Shown: piece after piece, positions 44,660 through 52,241 of the stretch
Layout: each line of letters opens with the position of its first letter
How positions within the stretch are numbered: the first letter of the stretch is position 1
Source: Sulfurovum sp.
Lineage (GTDB): Bacteria > Campylobacterota > Campylobacteria > Campylobacterales > Sulfurovaceae
DNA length: 52,241 nt
Direction: 5' to 3'
NCBI GenBank assembly: GCA_027062365.1
Contig: JAMOTK010000060.1
Span: forward strand, 1-52,241
Translations under genes and position numbers: made by a program
Notes under the pieces: model-generated
The model's input: the letters and a program-made list of their open reading frames with translations, nothing else
Databases searched by the model: none
What the model was told of the DNA's origin: nothing

Positions 44660-46405
44660 ATGAAAAAATGTATTATAAGTATCTTTTTACTACTCTGTAT
44701 GACTCTTGTTGCACAAGATAACCCTCGTATGATGATACTACTAGATGCCTCTAAGGGGATGCAGGGGAAGATTGGGAAAAATTCTAAATTAACAATAGCT
44801 AAAAAATCTTTAAATCATATTTTAGGAAAATCTACTTATAAGATAGATGTGGGATTGACACTTTTTGGACATCGTTCTAAGAATGATTGTGATGATATAG
44901 AACGTGTGATAGATATCTCTCTATTGGATAAAAAGAAATTTAGAACGACACTCAAATCTGTGAAAGCACAAGGGAAAGTACCTATTTTACTCTTGCTTAA
45001 AACTGTGGCGAAAGAGATGAAGTATAAGGAGCAAAAAACTACTATTATTTTAATCTCATCTTCGCAAGACACCTGTCATCCTGACCCTTGTGCAATGGTC
45101 AAAACATTGACAAAAAAGGCGAAAGATTTAAAGATTCATGTACTAGGAATGAAAGTCAAGAAAAGAGCTAAAAAACAGTTGTCTTGTATCGCTGATGTTA
45201 CGGGGGGGCGTTATTTTACTATCAAAAATCAACAAGGATTAGATAGTAGCCTAGAGATGCTTATCAAAGAGATAGCCTATATCAAACCCAAACCTAAAAG
45301 AGTGTATATCCCTGATGTGATGCCTGTGCTAAAACCTATCCCTCTTTTAGAAAAAAAAGAAAATAATGTAGAGATAAATGCTCTTATCGCAGGAAAAAAG
45401 AGGATAATAAAAGCACATCATACTATCTATATGATGGACGAGGTACAAGAAGATAAGTTAGAATCATGTTGGTCACAAAAAGGTAAACCATGTAGAAAAG
45501 AGCTTCCTAGTGGGCATTATTTACTAGAATCTAGCTATAATACTTTTGTTAAAAAAAGAGTTTTTGAGGTTTTAGTTGGGGAAGGGGTAAAGCTTGATAT
45601 TGCTTTTAATCAAATAGAAAATGTACAGATTACTGCGAGTGAGGTAAAAGGGGCTAAAAAGATAGATATTCATGGATATATTTATGCTATAGATAAAGAA
45701 GGGATTGTCAATAGAGGTAAGGTATGGGCGTTAAATCAGCATCATAAAAATAATATCAATAACTATAAATTACCTCTAGGCAAGTACATCATGACCGTAG
45801 AATATAATGCTTTTACTAAAGATATTCCTTTTGAGATAAAAGCAAATAAAAAAAATAAAGTCCATGTCATTATGGGTCAGACGGGTAAGATTGAGATTAG
45901 TGTATTTGATGTTTCAACTGCCAAACCTCTTAGTATTGATGGCTATATCTATCCTATCCATAAAAAGGGTAAAATAGCAAATATGTATATCAAAAAAATA
46001 CATCATGATACGAAGAGAATCTTTAGTGTTCATCGCTTACCTGTTGGTAAGTATATGTTGAAAGTCGAACATAAAGGGTTTAAAAAAGAGATACTGTTTA
46101 TCGTTAAAGCCAATAAATCAAGAAAACTAGATATAGGGTTTAAAAATTTTCTTATTAAGGCAAAATGTAGAAAGAGAGAGAGTCAAGTAAGTTATGAAAT
46201 TTTTAATAAAAAAGGGAAGCTTGTGCATGAAGATATTGTCCCATGTTCTAAGGCTTTAAAAATATTTTTAGATAAGGGTAGATATCATATAGCTGTGAAG
46301 ATAGATACATTTAAAAAAGTAGAATATTTTACTGTCAACAAGAATACCAATAAATTTATTGTAAACCTCAGAGATTTAAAAGCAGAAGAGACTAAGGTGG
46401 AGTAA
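44660..46405 (+). CDS. Exported von Willebrand factor A domain protein with C-terminal PEGA-like repeats
   Basis: The 581-residue product has a signal peptide (about 1-19, ending TLVAQD). A VWA domain (about 22-205) follows, with a MIDAS-like start ILLDASKGM (Asp-x-Ser becomes Asp-Ala-Ser, so metal binding is uncertain) and IILISSSQDTCHPDPC. The rest is built of about four repeats of 85-100 residues with (L)P(L/V)GKY..(K/T)VEY..F.K...F.(I/V)KAN, resembling PEGA or carboxypeptidase-regulatory-like beta modules. A G7 run at 45202-45208 encodes Gly-Gly in VTGGRY. A radical SAM gene follows after 3 bp. Periplasmic or surface location is inferred. Confidence 0.75.
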   Translation: MKKCIISIFLLLCMTLVAQDNPRMMILLDASKGMQGKIGKNSKLTIAKKSLNHILGKSTYKIDVGLTLFGHRSKNDCDDIERVIDISLLDKKKFRTTLKSVKAQGKVPILLLLKTVAKEMKYKEQKTTIILISSSQDTCHPDPCAMVKTLTKKAKDLKIHVLGMKVKKRAKKQLSCIADVTGGRYFTIKNQQGLDSSLEMLIKEIAYIKPKPKRVYIPDVMPVLKPIPLLEKKENNVEINALIAGKKRIIKAHHTIYMMDEVQEDKLESCWSQKGKPCRKELPSGHYLLESSYNTFVKKRVFEVLVGEGVKLDIAFNQIENVQITASEVKGAKKIDIHGYIYAIDKEGIVNRGKVWALNQHHKNNINNYKLPLGKYIMTVEYNAFTKDIPFEIKANKKNKVHVIMGQTGKIEISVFDVSTAKPLSIDGYIYPIHKKGKIANMYIKKIHHDTKRIFSVHRLPVGKYMLKVEHKGFKKEILFIVKANKSRKLDIGFKNFLIKAKCRKRESQVSYEIFNKKGKLVHEDIVPCSKALKIFLDKGRYHIAVKIDTFKKVEYFTVNKNTNKFIVNLRDLKAEETKVE

Positions 46406-46408
46406 GAG

Positions 46409-47275
46409 ATGAAATTTTATCGTATATATATTGAATTAACCAATGTTTGTGGGCTTCAATGTAGTTTTTGTCCCACTAAAGCCCTACCTAATCATCAGAT
46501 GGATTTAGATTTTTTTGAATCGCTTATTGCACAAGCAAAGAACTTTACCAAAGAGATAGCCTGTCATGTGGTAGGTGACCCTTTAACGCAATCAAATTTG
46601 AATGAGTATTTGGATATTATACATAAATATGGACTCAAAGCCATGCTTACAACTAGTGGTTATTTTCTCAAAAAGCATAGCTATGATACACTCTTTCATC
46701 CTTGTGTGAAACAAATTAATATCTCTTTAAATAGTTTTAATAAAAATGACACTTCTCTTACTTTTGAGCAGTATATTACGCCTATTTTGGCACTATGTAA
46801 GGCTAAAGTAGAACGAAAAGAAAATATATTTATCAATCTTCGTGTATGGAATTTAGATGAGATGATGAGTGAAAAAGCATTTAATACAATACTTTTTAAG
46901 AGGATTAGTACAAGTTTTAATATAGATTTGTCTTTAGAAACTATTTACGAAGAGAAGCCAAAATCCATACGAGTAGATACGAAGGTATTACTACATTTTG
47001 ATAACTATTTTGAGTGGCCATCTTTGGATAATCAAAATTATGGTGATGGTAAATGTCAAGGATTACAATCGCATATTGCTATTTTGGCCAGTGGTAAAGT
47101 AGTGCCTTGTTGCTTGGACTGTGATGGGATTATCGAATTGGGTAATTTACATCATCAAACATTAGATAAAATACTGAGTAATGCACGTAGTCAAAGTATG
47201 TTGTCAGGATTTAAAGAGGGTAAAGCTGTAGAAGAATTGTGTCAAAAATGTTCATATAAAGATAGGTTTAATTAA
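46409..47275 (+). CDS. Radical SAM/SPASM-type protein
   Basis: The 288-residue protein has the canonical CxxxCxxC at Cys14, Cys18 and Cys21 (TNVCGLQCSFCPTK), which binds the SAM-cleaving [4Fe-4S] cluster. A barrel region contains HVVGDPLTQSNL. A C-terminal SPASM-like cysteine set follows: CQG near 215, VPCCLDCDG near 233 and LCQKCSYKDR near the end. SPASM enzymes usually modify peptides or proteins (family knowledge). The gene lies 3 bp after the VWA gene with which it must be co-transcribed. Whether the VWA protein is a substrate is unknown. Confidence 0.85.
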   Translation: MKFYRIYIELTNVCGLQCSFCPTKALPNHQMDLDFFESLIAQAKNFTKEIACHVVGDPLTQSNLNEYLDIIHKYGLKAMLTTSGYFLKKHSYDTLFHPCVKQINISLNSFNKNDTSLTFEQYITPILALCKAKVERKENIFINLRVWNLDEMMSEKAFNTILFKRISTSFNIDLSLETIYEEKPKSIRVDTKVLLHFDNYFEWPSLDNQNYGDGKCQGLQSHIAILASGKVVPCCLDCDGIIELGNLHHQTLDKILSNARSQSMLSGFKEGKAVEELCQKCSYKDRFN

Positions 47276-47284
47276 CCTATCTTT
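47258..47284. terminator. Bidirectional terminator between the radical SAM gene and a SYLF gene
   Basis: An 11-bp perfect stem (AAAGATAGGTT with AACCTATCTTT) with a TAATT loop. It contains the stop codon of the radical SAM gene and lies 11 bp from the convergent stop. Both arms end in A/T tracts, as expected for two-way use. Confidence 0.65.
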
Positions 47285-47294
47285 AGTGTAAAGT

Positions 47295-47855
47295 CTAAAG
47301 GTCTGGTGTTATTTTGTCAAATTTTGTACCTTCAAAAGTGAAGTTACCCATCATACCTGTAGAGTCAAAAACAAAACCAACCATGTTTGAACCAAAGTCA
47401 ATATCATCTAATTCTTCATCATTATTCCAATCAGCCATAGCAATATTCATATCCAAATCTGTTTCCCAATCATCATCGGTCATAAATTTTTTGAGTGCAG
47501 CATCCGAAGTAAGTACGATAATCAATGAATACTTTTGCATACCAAGTTGAAAGCCCATAGAGGCTGAAGCGATACTATAATATCCTTTGGTATGACCATT
47601 AACACGTAATGCACCTTCTCCATACTTTCCACCCATGATAAAACCTGCTTCTTTTACATCAGAAAAGACTACATAGCCTTTGGCTTTTTCTAAGTATGCT
47701 TTTGCACCTTTTACTTCACTATAAAACACTGAAAGCGCACCATTGGTATCACTATCAATTTCTCGTGCAGTATCCTCTGCAAAAGTAAGATTCGTAAGTG
47801 CTACAAGCACAAGAAGTAGTTGACTGACATATTTAAATGTTTTCATGATATTCAT
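47295..47855 (-). CDS. SYLF (YSC84-like) lipid-binding periplasmic protein, copy 1
   Basis: The 186-residue protein has a signal peptide (about 1-26, ending TFAED) and one SYLF domain. Key blocks are the AKGYVVFSDVKEAGFIMGGKYGEGALRV core, YYSIASASMGFQLGMQKYSLIIVLTSDAAL and the C-terminal GFVFDSTGMMGNFTFEGTKFDKI. SYLF domains bind phosphoinositides in eukaryotes; bacterial members are periplasmic proteins of unclear role. It is the third of three paralogues in transcription order (48565, 47967, 47295) and has a slightly longer tail (ITPDL). Confidence 0.85.
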   Translation of the reverse strand: MNIMKTFKYVSQLLLVLVALTNLTFAEDTAREIDSDTNGALSVFYSEVKGAKAYLEKAKGYVVFSDVKEAGFIMGGKYGEGALRVNGHTKGYYSIASASMGFQLGMQKYSLIIVLTSDAALKKFMTDDDWETDLDMNIAMADWNNDEELDDIDFGSNMVGFVFDSTGMMGNFTFEGTKFDKITPDL

Positions 47856-47905
47856 CCTTTTATAATATTTGATTAAAGTATAACATAATTTTATGAAGAG
47901 AGAAG

Positions 47906-47938
47906 TATAAAAAAGACAAAGCCAAGAATGACTTTGTC
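47906..47938 (-). terminator. Rho-independent terminator of SYLF copy 2
   Basis: On the minus strand GACAAAG pairs with CTTTGTC (extendable by a T-G and a C-G pair) and is followed by TTTTTTATAC. It lies about 30 bp after the stop of the gene at 47967. Confidence 0.7.
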
Positions 47939-47966
47939 AAAGGGGAGTGTAAGAGTATAACTTTGA

Positions 47967-48509
47967 TTATGGTTTAATACGTTTGAATTGTGTGCCTTCC
48001 ATAGTAAAGCTACCCATCATACCTTTAGAATCAAATACAAATGCTACCATATCGGTATCAAAATCAATATCATCTAACTCTTCTTTTGAATTCCATTCTG
48101 CCATAGCAATTTTACCATCTACATCTGTTTTCCAGTCATCATCTAGTAAAAATTTGTTTAATGCTGTATCGCTTGTAAACGCAATAATCATTGCATATTG
48201 CTGTGCACCCATTTGCATACCTACTGATGCAGATTTGATACTATAGAATGCTTTTGTTTCACGTTGTACACGAAGTACACCCTCACCATATTTACCACCT
48301 ACAAAGAAACCAGCTTCTTTGATGTCAGGAAAGACCAAAAATGCTTTGGCTTTGACCAAAAAGGCATCGCCACCTTTATTTTCAGCGATAAAAGTATTGA
48401 TAGCATCATTTGCATCTTTGTCAATATCATTAGCTGATTTTGCGAAGGTTGTTGATGTAAATGCCATAATGATGACAAGAATAAGTGTGAGTATGTTATG
48501 TTTTTTCAT
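47967..48509 (-). CDS. SYLF (YSC84-like) lipid-binding periplasmic protein, copy 2
   Basis: The 180-residue protein has a signal peptide (1-23, ending TFAKS) and a SYLF domain closely following copy 1: AKAFLVFPDIKEAGFFVGGKYGEGVLRV, FYSIKSASVGMQMGAQQYAMIIAFTSDTAL and FVFDSKGMMGSFTMEGTQFKRIKP. The terminator downstream separates it from copy 1. AAGGACATACA precedes the ATG. Confidence 0.85.
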   Translation of the reverse strand: MKKHNILTLILVIIMAFTSTTFAKSANDIDKDANDAINTFIAENKGGDAFLVKAKAFLVFPDIKEAGFFVGGKYGEGVLRVQRETKAFYSIKSASVGMQMGAQQYAMIIAFTSDTALNKFLLDDDWKTDVDGKIAMAEWNSKEELDDIDFDTDMVAFVFDSKGMMGSFTMEGTQFKRIKP

Positions 48510-48564
48510 TGTATGTCCTTGAATTAATATTTTGTATTATAGCATAAAAGGCTAAGTTAATAGA

Positions 48565-49113
48565 CTAGGGTGCTATTCTTCTAAACTTTGTTCCTGCTAT
48601 GCTAATCGATGCCATAAGTCCTTTTTCCTGATAGATAAAAGCGACAATGGACTTTTCAAAACTTATGGTAGATAAATCAATATTTTCTCCCCAATCTGCT
48701 GCTGTAATAGAACCATCTATCCCCGCTTCCCATCCATTACTTCTTACAAAATTATTGAGTGCTTTTTCTGAAATAAAGGCAATCAGCATGGAATACTCTT
48801 GTGCTCCAGCTTGAAACCCTACAGAAGCAGCAGACATTTCATAATAGTGTTGGGTTTGTCCATTGATACGTAATGCACCTTCTGCATATTTACCACCAAA
48901 GATAATCCCTGCTTTAATCACGCGTGGAAAGACAAGGTATCCTTTGACTCTAGGTAAAAACCCTTCACTACCATCTATATCTTGTTTAAATTTTTCAATG
49001 GCTATATCTACAGCACTATCTATCTCTTTGGCAGTTTTGGCAAAAGAAAATTGAGTGAAAAAAAGTGAAAAAAGTGCGATGACTAAGAGGAGATGTAGTT
49101 TTTTATAATACAT
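48565..49113 (-). CDS. SYLF (YSC84-like) lipid-binding periplasmic protein, copy 3
   Basis: A 182-residue paralogue with a signal peptide (about 1-25, ending SFAKT) and the blocks VKGYLVFPRVIKAGIIFGGKYAEGALRI, YYEMSAASVGFQAGAQEYSMLIAFISEKAL and AFIYQEKGLMASISIAGTKFRRIAP. It is the most divergent of the three: a VI insertion in the Lys-Ala-Gly block and a changed C-terminal strand. It is separated from copy 2 by 55 bp without a hairpin. Confidence 0.85.
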   Translation of the reverse strand: MYYKKLHLLLVIALFSLFFTQFSFAKTAKEIDSAVDIAIEKFKQDIDGSEGFLPRVKGYLVFPRVIKAGIIFGGKYAEGALRINGQTQHYYEMSAASVGFQAGAQEYSMLIAFISEKALNNFVRSNGWEAGIDGSITAADWGENIDLSTISFEKSIVAFIYQEKGLMASISIAGTKFRRIAP

Positions 49114-49168
49114 AAAGAGTCCTTTATATGAATTCTCATATTATATCATATTAAATATTAAGATATTA

Positions 49169-49206
49169 AATTTGATAGCCAAGAAAAGTTCTTGTACTAT
49201 CAAATT
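49169..49206 (-). terminator. Stem-loop downstream of the periplasmic protein gene at 49223
   Basis: AATTTGATAG pairs with CTATCAAATT (10 bp), and the loop contains a second 6-bp helix (CAAGAA with TTCTTG on the minus strand). On the minus strand TTTAATATC follows. It lies 17 bp after the stop codon at 49223. Confidence 0.55.
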
Positions 49207-49222
49207 ATAAAATATTAAAAGT

Positions 49223-50017
49223 TTATTTTAATACTTTTTTAAGGTTTTTTTCTATAACATCAGGGACATCCATAATATCCATAAATCCACCCATAGAAAG
49301 AAGTGGGTAAGAAAGTGCGATATAATATTTAGGGTGTAAGGCATACGCTTTACCACCTTCTATCAAGATAGTATATGGAAGTAAGATAGACTTATCTGTA
49401 CCAATTTTATTGACAAAGCCTTCTGTACTTTTGCCCATATTGACACCAATGAGTTTACTACCATTATTGAGTTTTAGTTCAAAAATTTTATTTTTACTAT
49501 TTACGTTTGTACTCGCTTTGAGTTCAATCATATCTTCATAGTACGGCATTGCTATCATAAAATGATACCCCGAAAGGTCACCTGCATTTAAAACATCTTT
49601 TGTTGCTGTGAGTTTACCTAAAGCTTTTTCTATAGACTTTTTAGCAGCAGTCGCTGTACCTGCTTTGTATGCTTTTTGCATAAATGCTTTAGACCAATAG
49701 ATAGGATTAGTTACACGTACTGTTTTGGCTTTAGAATCTACCAAAACCCTTTGAATAGCTGCAAAGCCACGTGTTTTTGTACTCGCTTGTGATGTGAGTT
49801 GTTTATTTGTAAAAACAATTACTTTTTGACTTGCCTTTGAAGCAGGAGAATAAGTAGCTAGTACTTTAAATCCAGCTTTAGATAGCTTAGACTTTACTGT
49901 TTTTGTTGGGGCATAAGGTGCATCATAATAAGCAGAAATTTTAGAGGCTTGTGCCAAGAGGGTTGTCATTGCAAGGATTGCAAGTATAGTAGATAGTTTT
50001 GATACTGTTTTTAACAT
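49223..50017 (-). CDS. Unrecognised periplasmic protein
   Basis: The 264-residue protein has a clear signal peptide (1-24, ending LLAQA-SK) and then a basic, Ser/Thr/Ala-rich domain. Residues about 30-75 read like a small alpha/beta domain (TVKSKLSKAGFKVLATYSP...KVIVFTNKQL). The GFAAIQRVLVDSKAKTVRVTNP segment and the GYHFMIAMPYYEDMIEL segment are reminiscent of DUF302-type folds, but I cannot confirm a family. No catalytic motif is obvious. AAAGGATAAAA precedes the ATG. It stands alone between two hairpins. Confidence 0.6.
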   Translation of the reverse strand: MLKTVSKLSTILAILAMTTLLAQASKISAYYDAPYAPTKTVKSKLSKAGFKVLATYSPASKASQKVIVFTNKQLTSQASTKTRGFAAIQRVLVDSKAKTVRVTNPIYWSKAFMQKAYKAGTATAAKKSIEKALGKLTATKDVLNAGDLSGYHFMIAMPYYEDMIELKASTNVNSKNKIFELKLNNGSKLIGVNMGKSTEGFVNKIGTDKSILLPYTILIEGGKAYALHPKYYIALSYPLLSMGGFMDIMDVPDVIEKNLKKVLK

Positions 50018-50053
50018 TTTTATCCTTTATAAATTAATGGTGTTTAAAGATTG

Positions 50054-50084
50054 ATAGAAGATGCATTAAAGCCACATCTTCTAT
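50054..50084 (-). terminator. Stem-loop downstream of the FadL-type gene
   Basis: ATAGAAGATG pairs with CATCTTCTAT (10 bp) around an 11-nt loop, 11 bp after the stop codon of the gene at 50095. On the minus strand it is followed by CAATCTTTAAAC. Confidence 0.5.
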
Positions 50085-50094
50085 ATAAATAATC

Positions 50095-51330
50095 CTAAAA
50101 GTTATATACTAGTTGGAAAGTAAGACTTGTTTCTTCATGTAAGGTAGTAAGAGAATTAACACCTGGCATAAGTGGAGCTACATTAAATGTACTACTAGAC
50201 TCTGGTGAATAAACATAAGCTAAATCCATAGAGAATGCTTTAGAGATATTGTACGTCCCACCAAAGGTATAATGGTCTTCAGAATTTGCTGGGAATCCTA
50301 GAAGGTTAAAGAAGTTTAGTCTAGGGTCTCTTACTTCTACTACAGCAGAACTAGCATGATTATAACCAGCTCTTAATGCCCATGCTTCTGTTTCGTATTG
50401 GTAACCTAAAGCATAGACATCTTGATCTTCCCAACCAAATTCACCATAGCCTTTTGCATCTGACCATTGAATCACTTTATAATCCATAGCAAAAGTATGT
50501 TGACCTGATACATAAGAGAAACCGATACCTATTTCAGCAGGTTGTTCTAAAATGTCACTACTTAATACATTTGGGAAAGGAGGTTGATTAAAAGGTCCTG
50601 TTGCTATTGTAAGTTGGTTGGCATAATCCATCTCTATAGCAGACTTATATAAAGCACCTATAGTCAGTCCTTGTACATCATTTTGTGCAAAGTCATACGC
50701 AATACCTAGATTGTATCCAAAACCAAAATCTTGTGCAAGTCCAGCACCTACATTGGCAATACCTGTAGGTGTAGGCATTTGATAATTAATGTCAAGGTTA
50801 CCATATTGTAACAAAGGTGTTACAGCAACACTTAATCCACCTGTTTTATAGGCAATAGGTACACCAAATTGTAAAAGTTGAAGATTGGTTACCATATTGA
50901 GGTTACCTAATTGTCCTTGTAAAGGATTGAATGTTGCTTTAGAATAGTCTACACCCATACCAGCAGTTCCCCACATACCCACACCAATATACCAGTTGTC
51001 ATTGATTTTATGAGCAATAGAAACTTCTGGAATCATGTTTGTATCAGCATCACTTACATGTGATTGTGGAGGCAGTCCAGCACCATTAAAACTTGTCTCA
51101 ATAGTTGGCATAAAGAGTGTACCACCAAATGAAACTTCTGTACCTTCTACACTTGTAATAAGAGCAGGGTTACTTAAACCAGATTCTGAACCTTGGCTCA
51201 TACCAATACTCACTCCACCCATAGCTCTGGCTTTTGCACCTGTAGCGATGAGATTATCCCCATTAGTAGCGTGGAGCATAGTAGCTGTAATAAAAGAGAG
51301 AGTAACGATTTTAGTTGTAATATTTTTCAT
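50095..51330 (-). CDS. FadL/OmpP1/TodX-family outer-membrane channel
   Basis: Fourteen-stranded outer-membrane channels of this family take up long-chain fatty acids or aromatic hydrocarbons by lateral diffusion. From the preferred ATG at 51330 the protein is 411 residues: signal peptide ending MLHA-TNG, then ATGAKARAMGGVSIGMSQGSESGLSNPALI, the N-terminal hatch sequence of the family (NPA motif). Amphipathic strands follow and it ends in Phe (LVYNF). I chose 51330 over an in-frame ATG at 51369 because AAAGGA lies 9 nt upstream and the signal peptide then begins MKNITTK. The substrate is not predictable. No fatty-acid degradation genes are nearby. Confidence 0.87.
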   Translation of the reverse strand: MKNITTKIVTLSFITATMLHATNGDNLIATGAKARAMGGVSIGMSQGSESGLSNPALITSVEGTEVSFGGTLFMPTIETSFNGAGLPPQSHVSDADTNMIPEVSIAHKINDNWYIGVGMWGTAGMGVDYSKATFNPLQGQLGNLNMVTNLQLLQFGVPIAYKTGGLSVAVTPLLQYGNLDINYQMPTPTGIANVGAGLAQDFGFGYNLGIAYDFAQNDVQGLTIGALYKSAIEMDYANQLTIATGPFNQPPFPNVLSSDILEQPAEIGIGFSYVSGQHTFAMDYKVIQWSDAKGYGEFGWEDQDVYALGYQYETEAWALRAGYNHASSAVVEVRDPRLNFFNLLGFPANSEDHYTFGGTYNISKAFSMDLAYVYSPESSSTFNVAPLMPGVNSLTTLHEETSLTFQLVYNF

Positions 51331-51359
51331 TTGACTTGTCCTTTTGTAAATGTAACGGT

Positions 51360-51405
51360 ATCTTATCATATTTATAATCTAATGTCAAGTAAACATATTG
51401 ACATT
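51360..51405 (-). promoter_or_regulatory. FadL-type gene promoter with operator-like palindrome over the -35
   Basis: On the minus strand a TTGACA (51383-51388) and a TAAGAT (51360-51365) are separated by exactly 17 bp. This is the clearest canonical -35/-10 pair in the window. The -35 lies inside AATGTCAA-N9-TTGACATT (51381-51405), an 8-bp inverted repeat typical of a dimeric repressor site. Confidence 0.6.
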
Positions 51406-51552
51406 AATGACTATAATCTATGTTAATAAATATCATAATATTTTATTATGTTTAAATAACAAAATATAAATAAAAGAGAAAAACATGTTTGAGATGCATG
51501 ACACAATTTTTATTCATAACATATTCCTTTTATTCAGAGAGAAGGTACAAAG
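51406..51552. mobile_element. Intergenic stretch with a possible solitary terminus of the 39074 element
   Basis: TTTGAGATGCATGAC at 51488-51502 is identical to 15 bases of the right end of the element at 39074-39240 (39226-39240), lacking only its last bases. No second terminus is within reach in the window, so this is a remnant, a target-like site or chance. The rest of the stretch is A+T-rich and holds no gene. Confidence 0.4.
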
Positions 51553-52101
51553 CTACTCAACCACATACCCCTCATAATAATAAGATTGCTCAATACCCTT
51601 AAAGATAATTTCTCTATTATGAATTTTATCTGTTAAATTCTCACCTAAAAGCACTCTAAGTTCTAAATCATTGATAGGGCTTCGTTCTATTGCTTGAAGA
51701 TAGCGTTCTTTATCTACAAATTGCCAATTAATGAGTTTTTTGAGTTGTTTTTTGAGTATCATATCTAGCCATATTCTCATACTTCTACCGTTACCTTCCA
51801 TAAAAGGATGGGCGATATTCATCTCTACATATTTGGCGATAATATCTTCAAATTTATCTTCACTCATCATTTCAATTTTGACTAAGGCTTCTTTGAGATA
51901 GAGGCTATTTGCAAATCTAAAGTTTCCTTTTGAGATATTTAGCTCTCTAATCTCTCCTGAAAAAGGATAAAGACCCCCCCAAAAAAGATAATGATAAATT
52001 TCTTGTAAACCCTTAGTTGTACCTACCTCAATAACATTTATATCATCTGTATCAAATAAAGCATAGGTATTTTCTAGGCTTTGTTTATCAATATGCTTCA
52101 T
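51553..52101 (-). CDS. fic: Class III Fic-domain AMP transferase (NmFic-like)
   Basis: Fic enzymes transfer AMP to hydroxyl side chains of target proteins. The 182-residue protein has the full active motif [12 protein letters not shown] at 98-109 and the flap region [18 protein letters not shown]-terminal SYYYEG at 173-178 matches the inhibitory (S/T)xxxE(G/N) motif. Its place in the last helix defines class III, as in Neisseria meningitidis NmFic, whose targets are GyrB and ParE (family knowledge). I chose ATG 52101 over 52131 because AAGGGATAAA precedes it and it matches the NmFic-type start. T6G7 in the coding strand (plus-strand C7 at 51974-51980, A6 at 51981-51986) encodes part of FWGGL. 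No separate antitoxin gene is seen or needed. Confidence 0.9.
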   Translation of the reverse strand: MKHIDKQSLENTYALFDTDDINVIEVGTTKGLQEIYHYLFWGGLYPFSGEIRELNISKGNFRFANSLYLKEALVKIEMMSEDKFEDIIAKYVEMNIAHPFMEGNGRSMRIWLDMILKKQLKKLINWQFVDKERYLQAIERSPINDLELRVLLGENLTDKIHNREIIFKGIEQSYYYEGYVVE

Positions 52102-52222
52102 TTTATCCCTTATACATACCTTTCTACACAACTTAAATCAGGAATAAAACAGTAAAATACTGAAAAAGACTATGCATGAATAAAAGACTAAAAAAAGATA
52201 TGAGAAATTAGTAAGAGGTGAG

Positions 52223-52241
52223 ATGAATACTAAACATAAAA
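52223..52241 (+). CDS. Possible start of a gene running off the right edge
   Basis: ATG at 52223 preceded by AGAGGTG gives MNTKHK before the window ends. The ribosome binding site and spacing are convincing, but six codons cannot identify a product. Confidence 0.35.

Noticed and set aside
47295-49113. Triple SYLF genes as an assembly duplication
   Set aside because: The three proteins differ throughout and have different intergenic sequences, so they are true paralogues.

Overview
The window looks like a chromosomal segment of a free-living member of the Campylobacterota (Epsilonproteobacteria), most likely of the Sulfurovum/Sulfurimonas type. The DNA is A+T-rich and codes densely. Gene sets typical of this phylum are present: a four-subunit 2-oxoglutarate:acceptor oxidoreductase (oorDABC), a two-subunit class I fumarase, a lactate-dehydrogenase-like malate dehydrogenase, and the order pyrH-rpoZ-spoT-tyrS. 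The species assignment is inference. No rRNA or tRNA gene, CRISPR array or complete insertion sequence was found.

Layout. 1-7692 (minus) is the N-terminal 2564 codons of a giant exported protein that runs off the left edge: a signal peptide, about eight DUF11-type domains, then at least twelve SdrD-B-like modules arranged in a four-module higher-order repeat. 7871-9985 holds three outer-membrane beta-barrel genes. 10026-10670 is bioD. 10732-17729 is a plus-strand run clpS-clpA-[ABC-type ATPase]-[PIN nuclease]-aat-tal-pilT; clpS, clpA and aat are the bacterial N-degron machinery and the ATPase/PIN pair sits inside it. 17791-19975 is rplY-pth-lptG/F-like. 20187-29014 is a carbon-metabolism block (mdh, fumarase alpha and beta, sucC, sucD, oorDABC) laid out in the order of the reductive TCA steps from oxaloacetate to 2-oxoglutarate. 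sucC and sucD are separated by a two-gene pair, a PD-(D/E)XK-nuclease-like protein and an EVE/PUA-like protein. 29343-35950 is pyrH-rpoZ-spoT-tyrS-nitronate monooxygenase-like-amidase. 35985-38523 (minus) is ppa, an MFS transporter and a CinA-like protein.

38524-39780 is an accessory patch: an orphan antitoxin-like gene, a 167-bp inverted-repeat element that supplies the last codons of a small winged-helix-like gene, a large imperfect hairpin and a 10-codon leader ORF that overlaps the next gene. 39777-44553 has an AlkD-like HEAT-repeat protein, a DUF4395 membrane protein and a DUF2868/DUF3482 membrane-protein/GTPase pair. 44660-47275 pairs a VWA protein with a radical SAM/SPASM protein. 47295-49113 carries three SYLF (YSC84-like) paralogues, followed by an unrecognised periplasmic protein, a FadL-family channel with an operator-like palindrome over its -35, and a class III Fic protein close to the NmFic type. 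A new gene may begin at 52223.

The strongest candidates for something undescribed are the two accessory pairs (ATPase+PIN and nuclease-like+EVE-like). Both are spliced into core operons with almost no spacing, so both would be expressed constitutively with housekeeping genes. Next in interest are the giant repeat protein with its 1.5-kb super-repeat and the small mobile element with a possible second terminus near fic.
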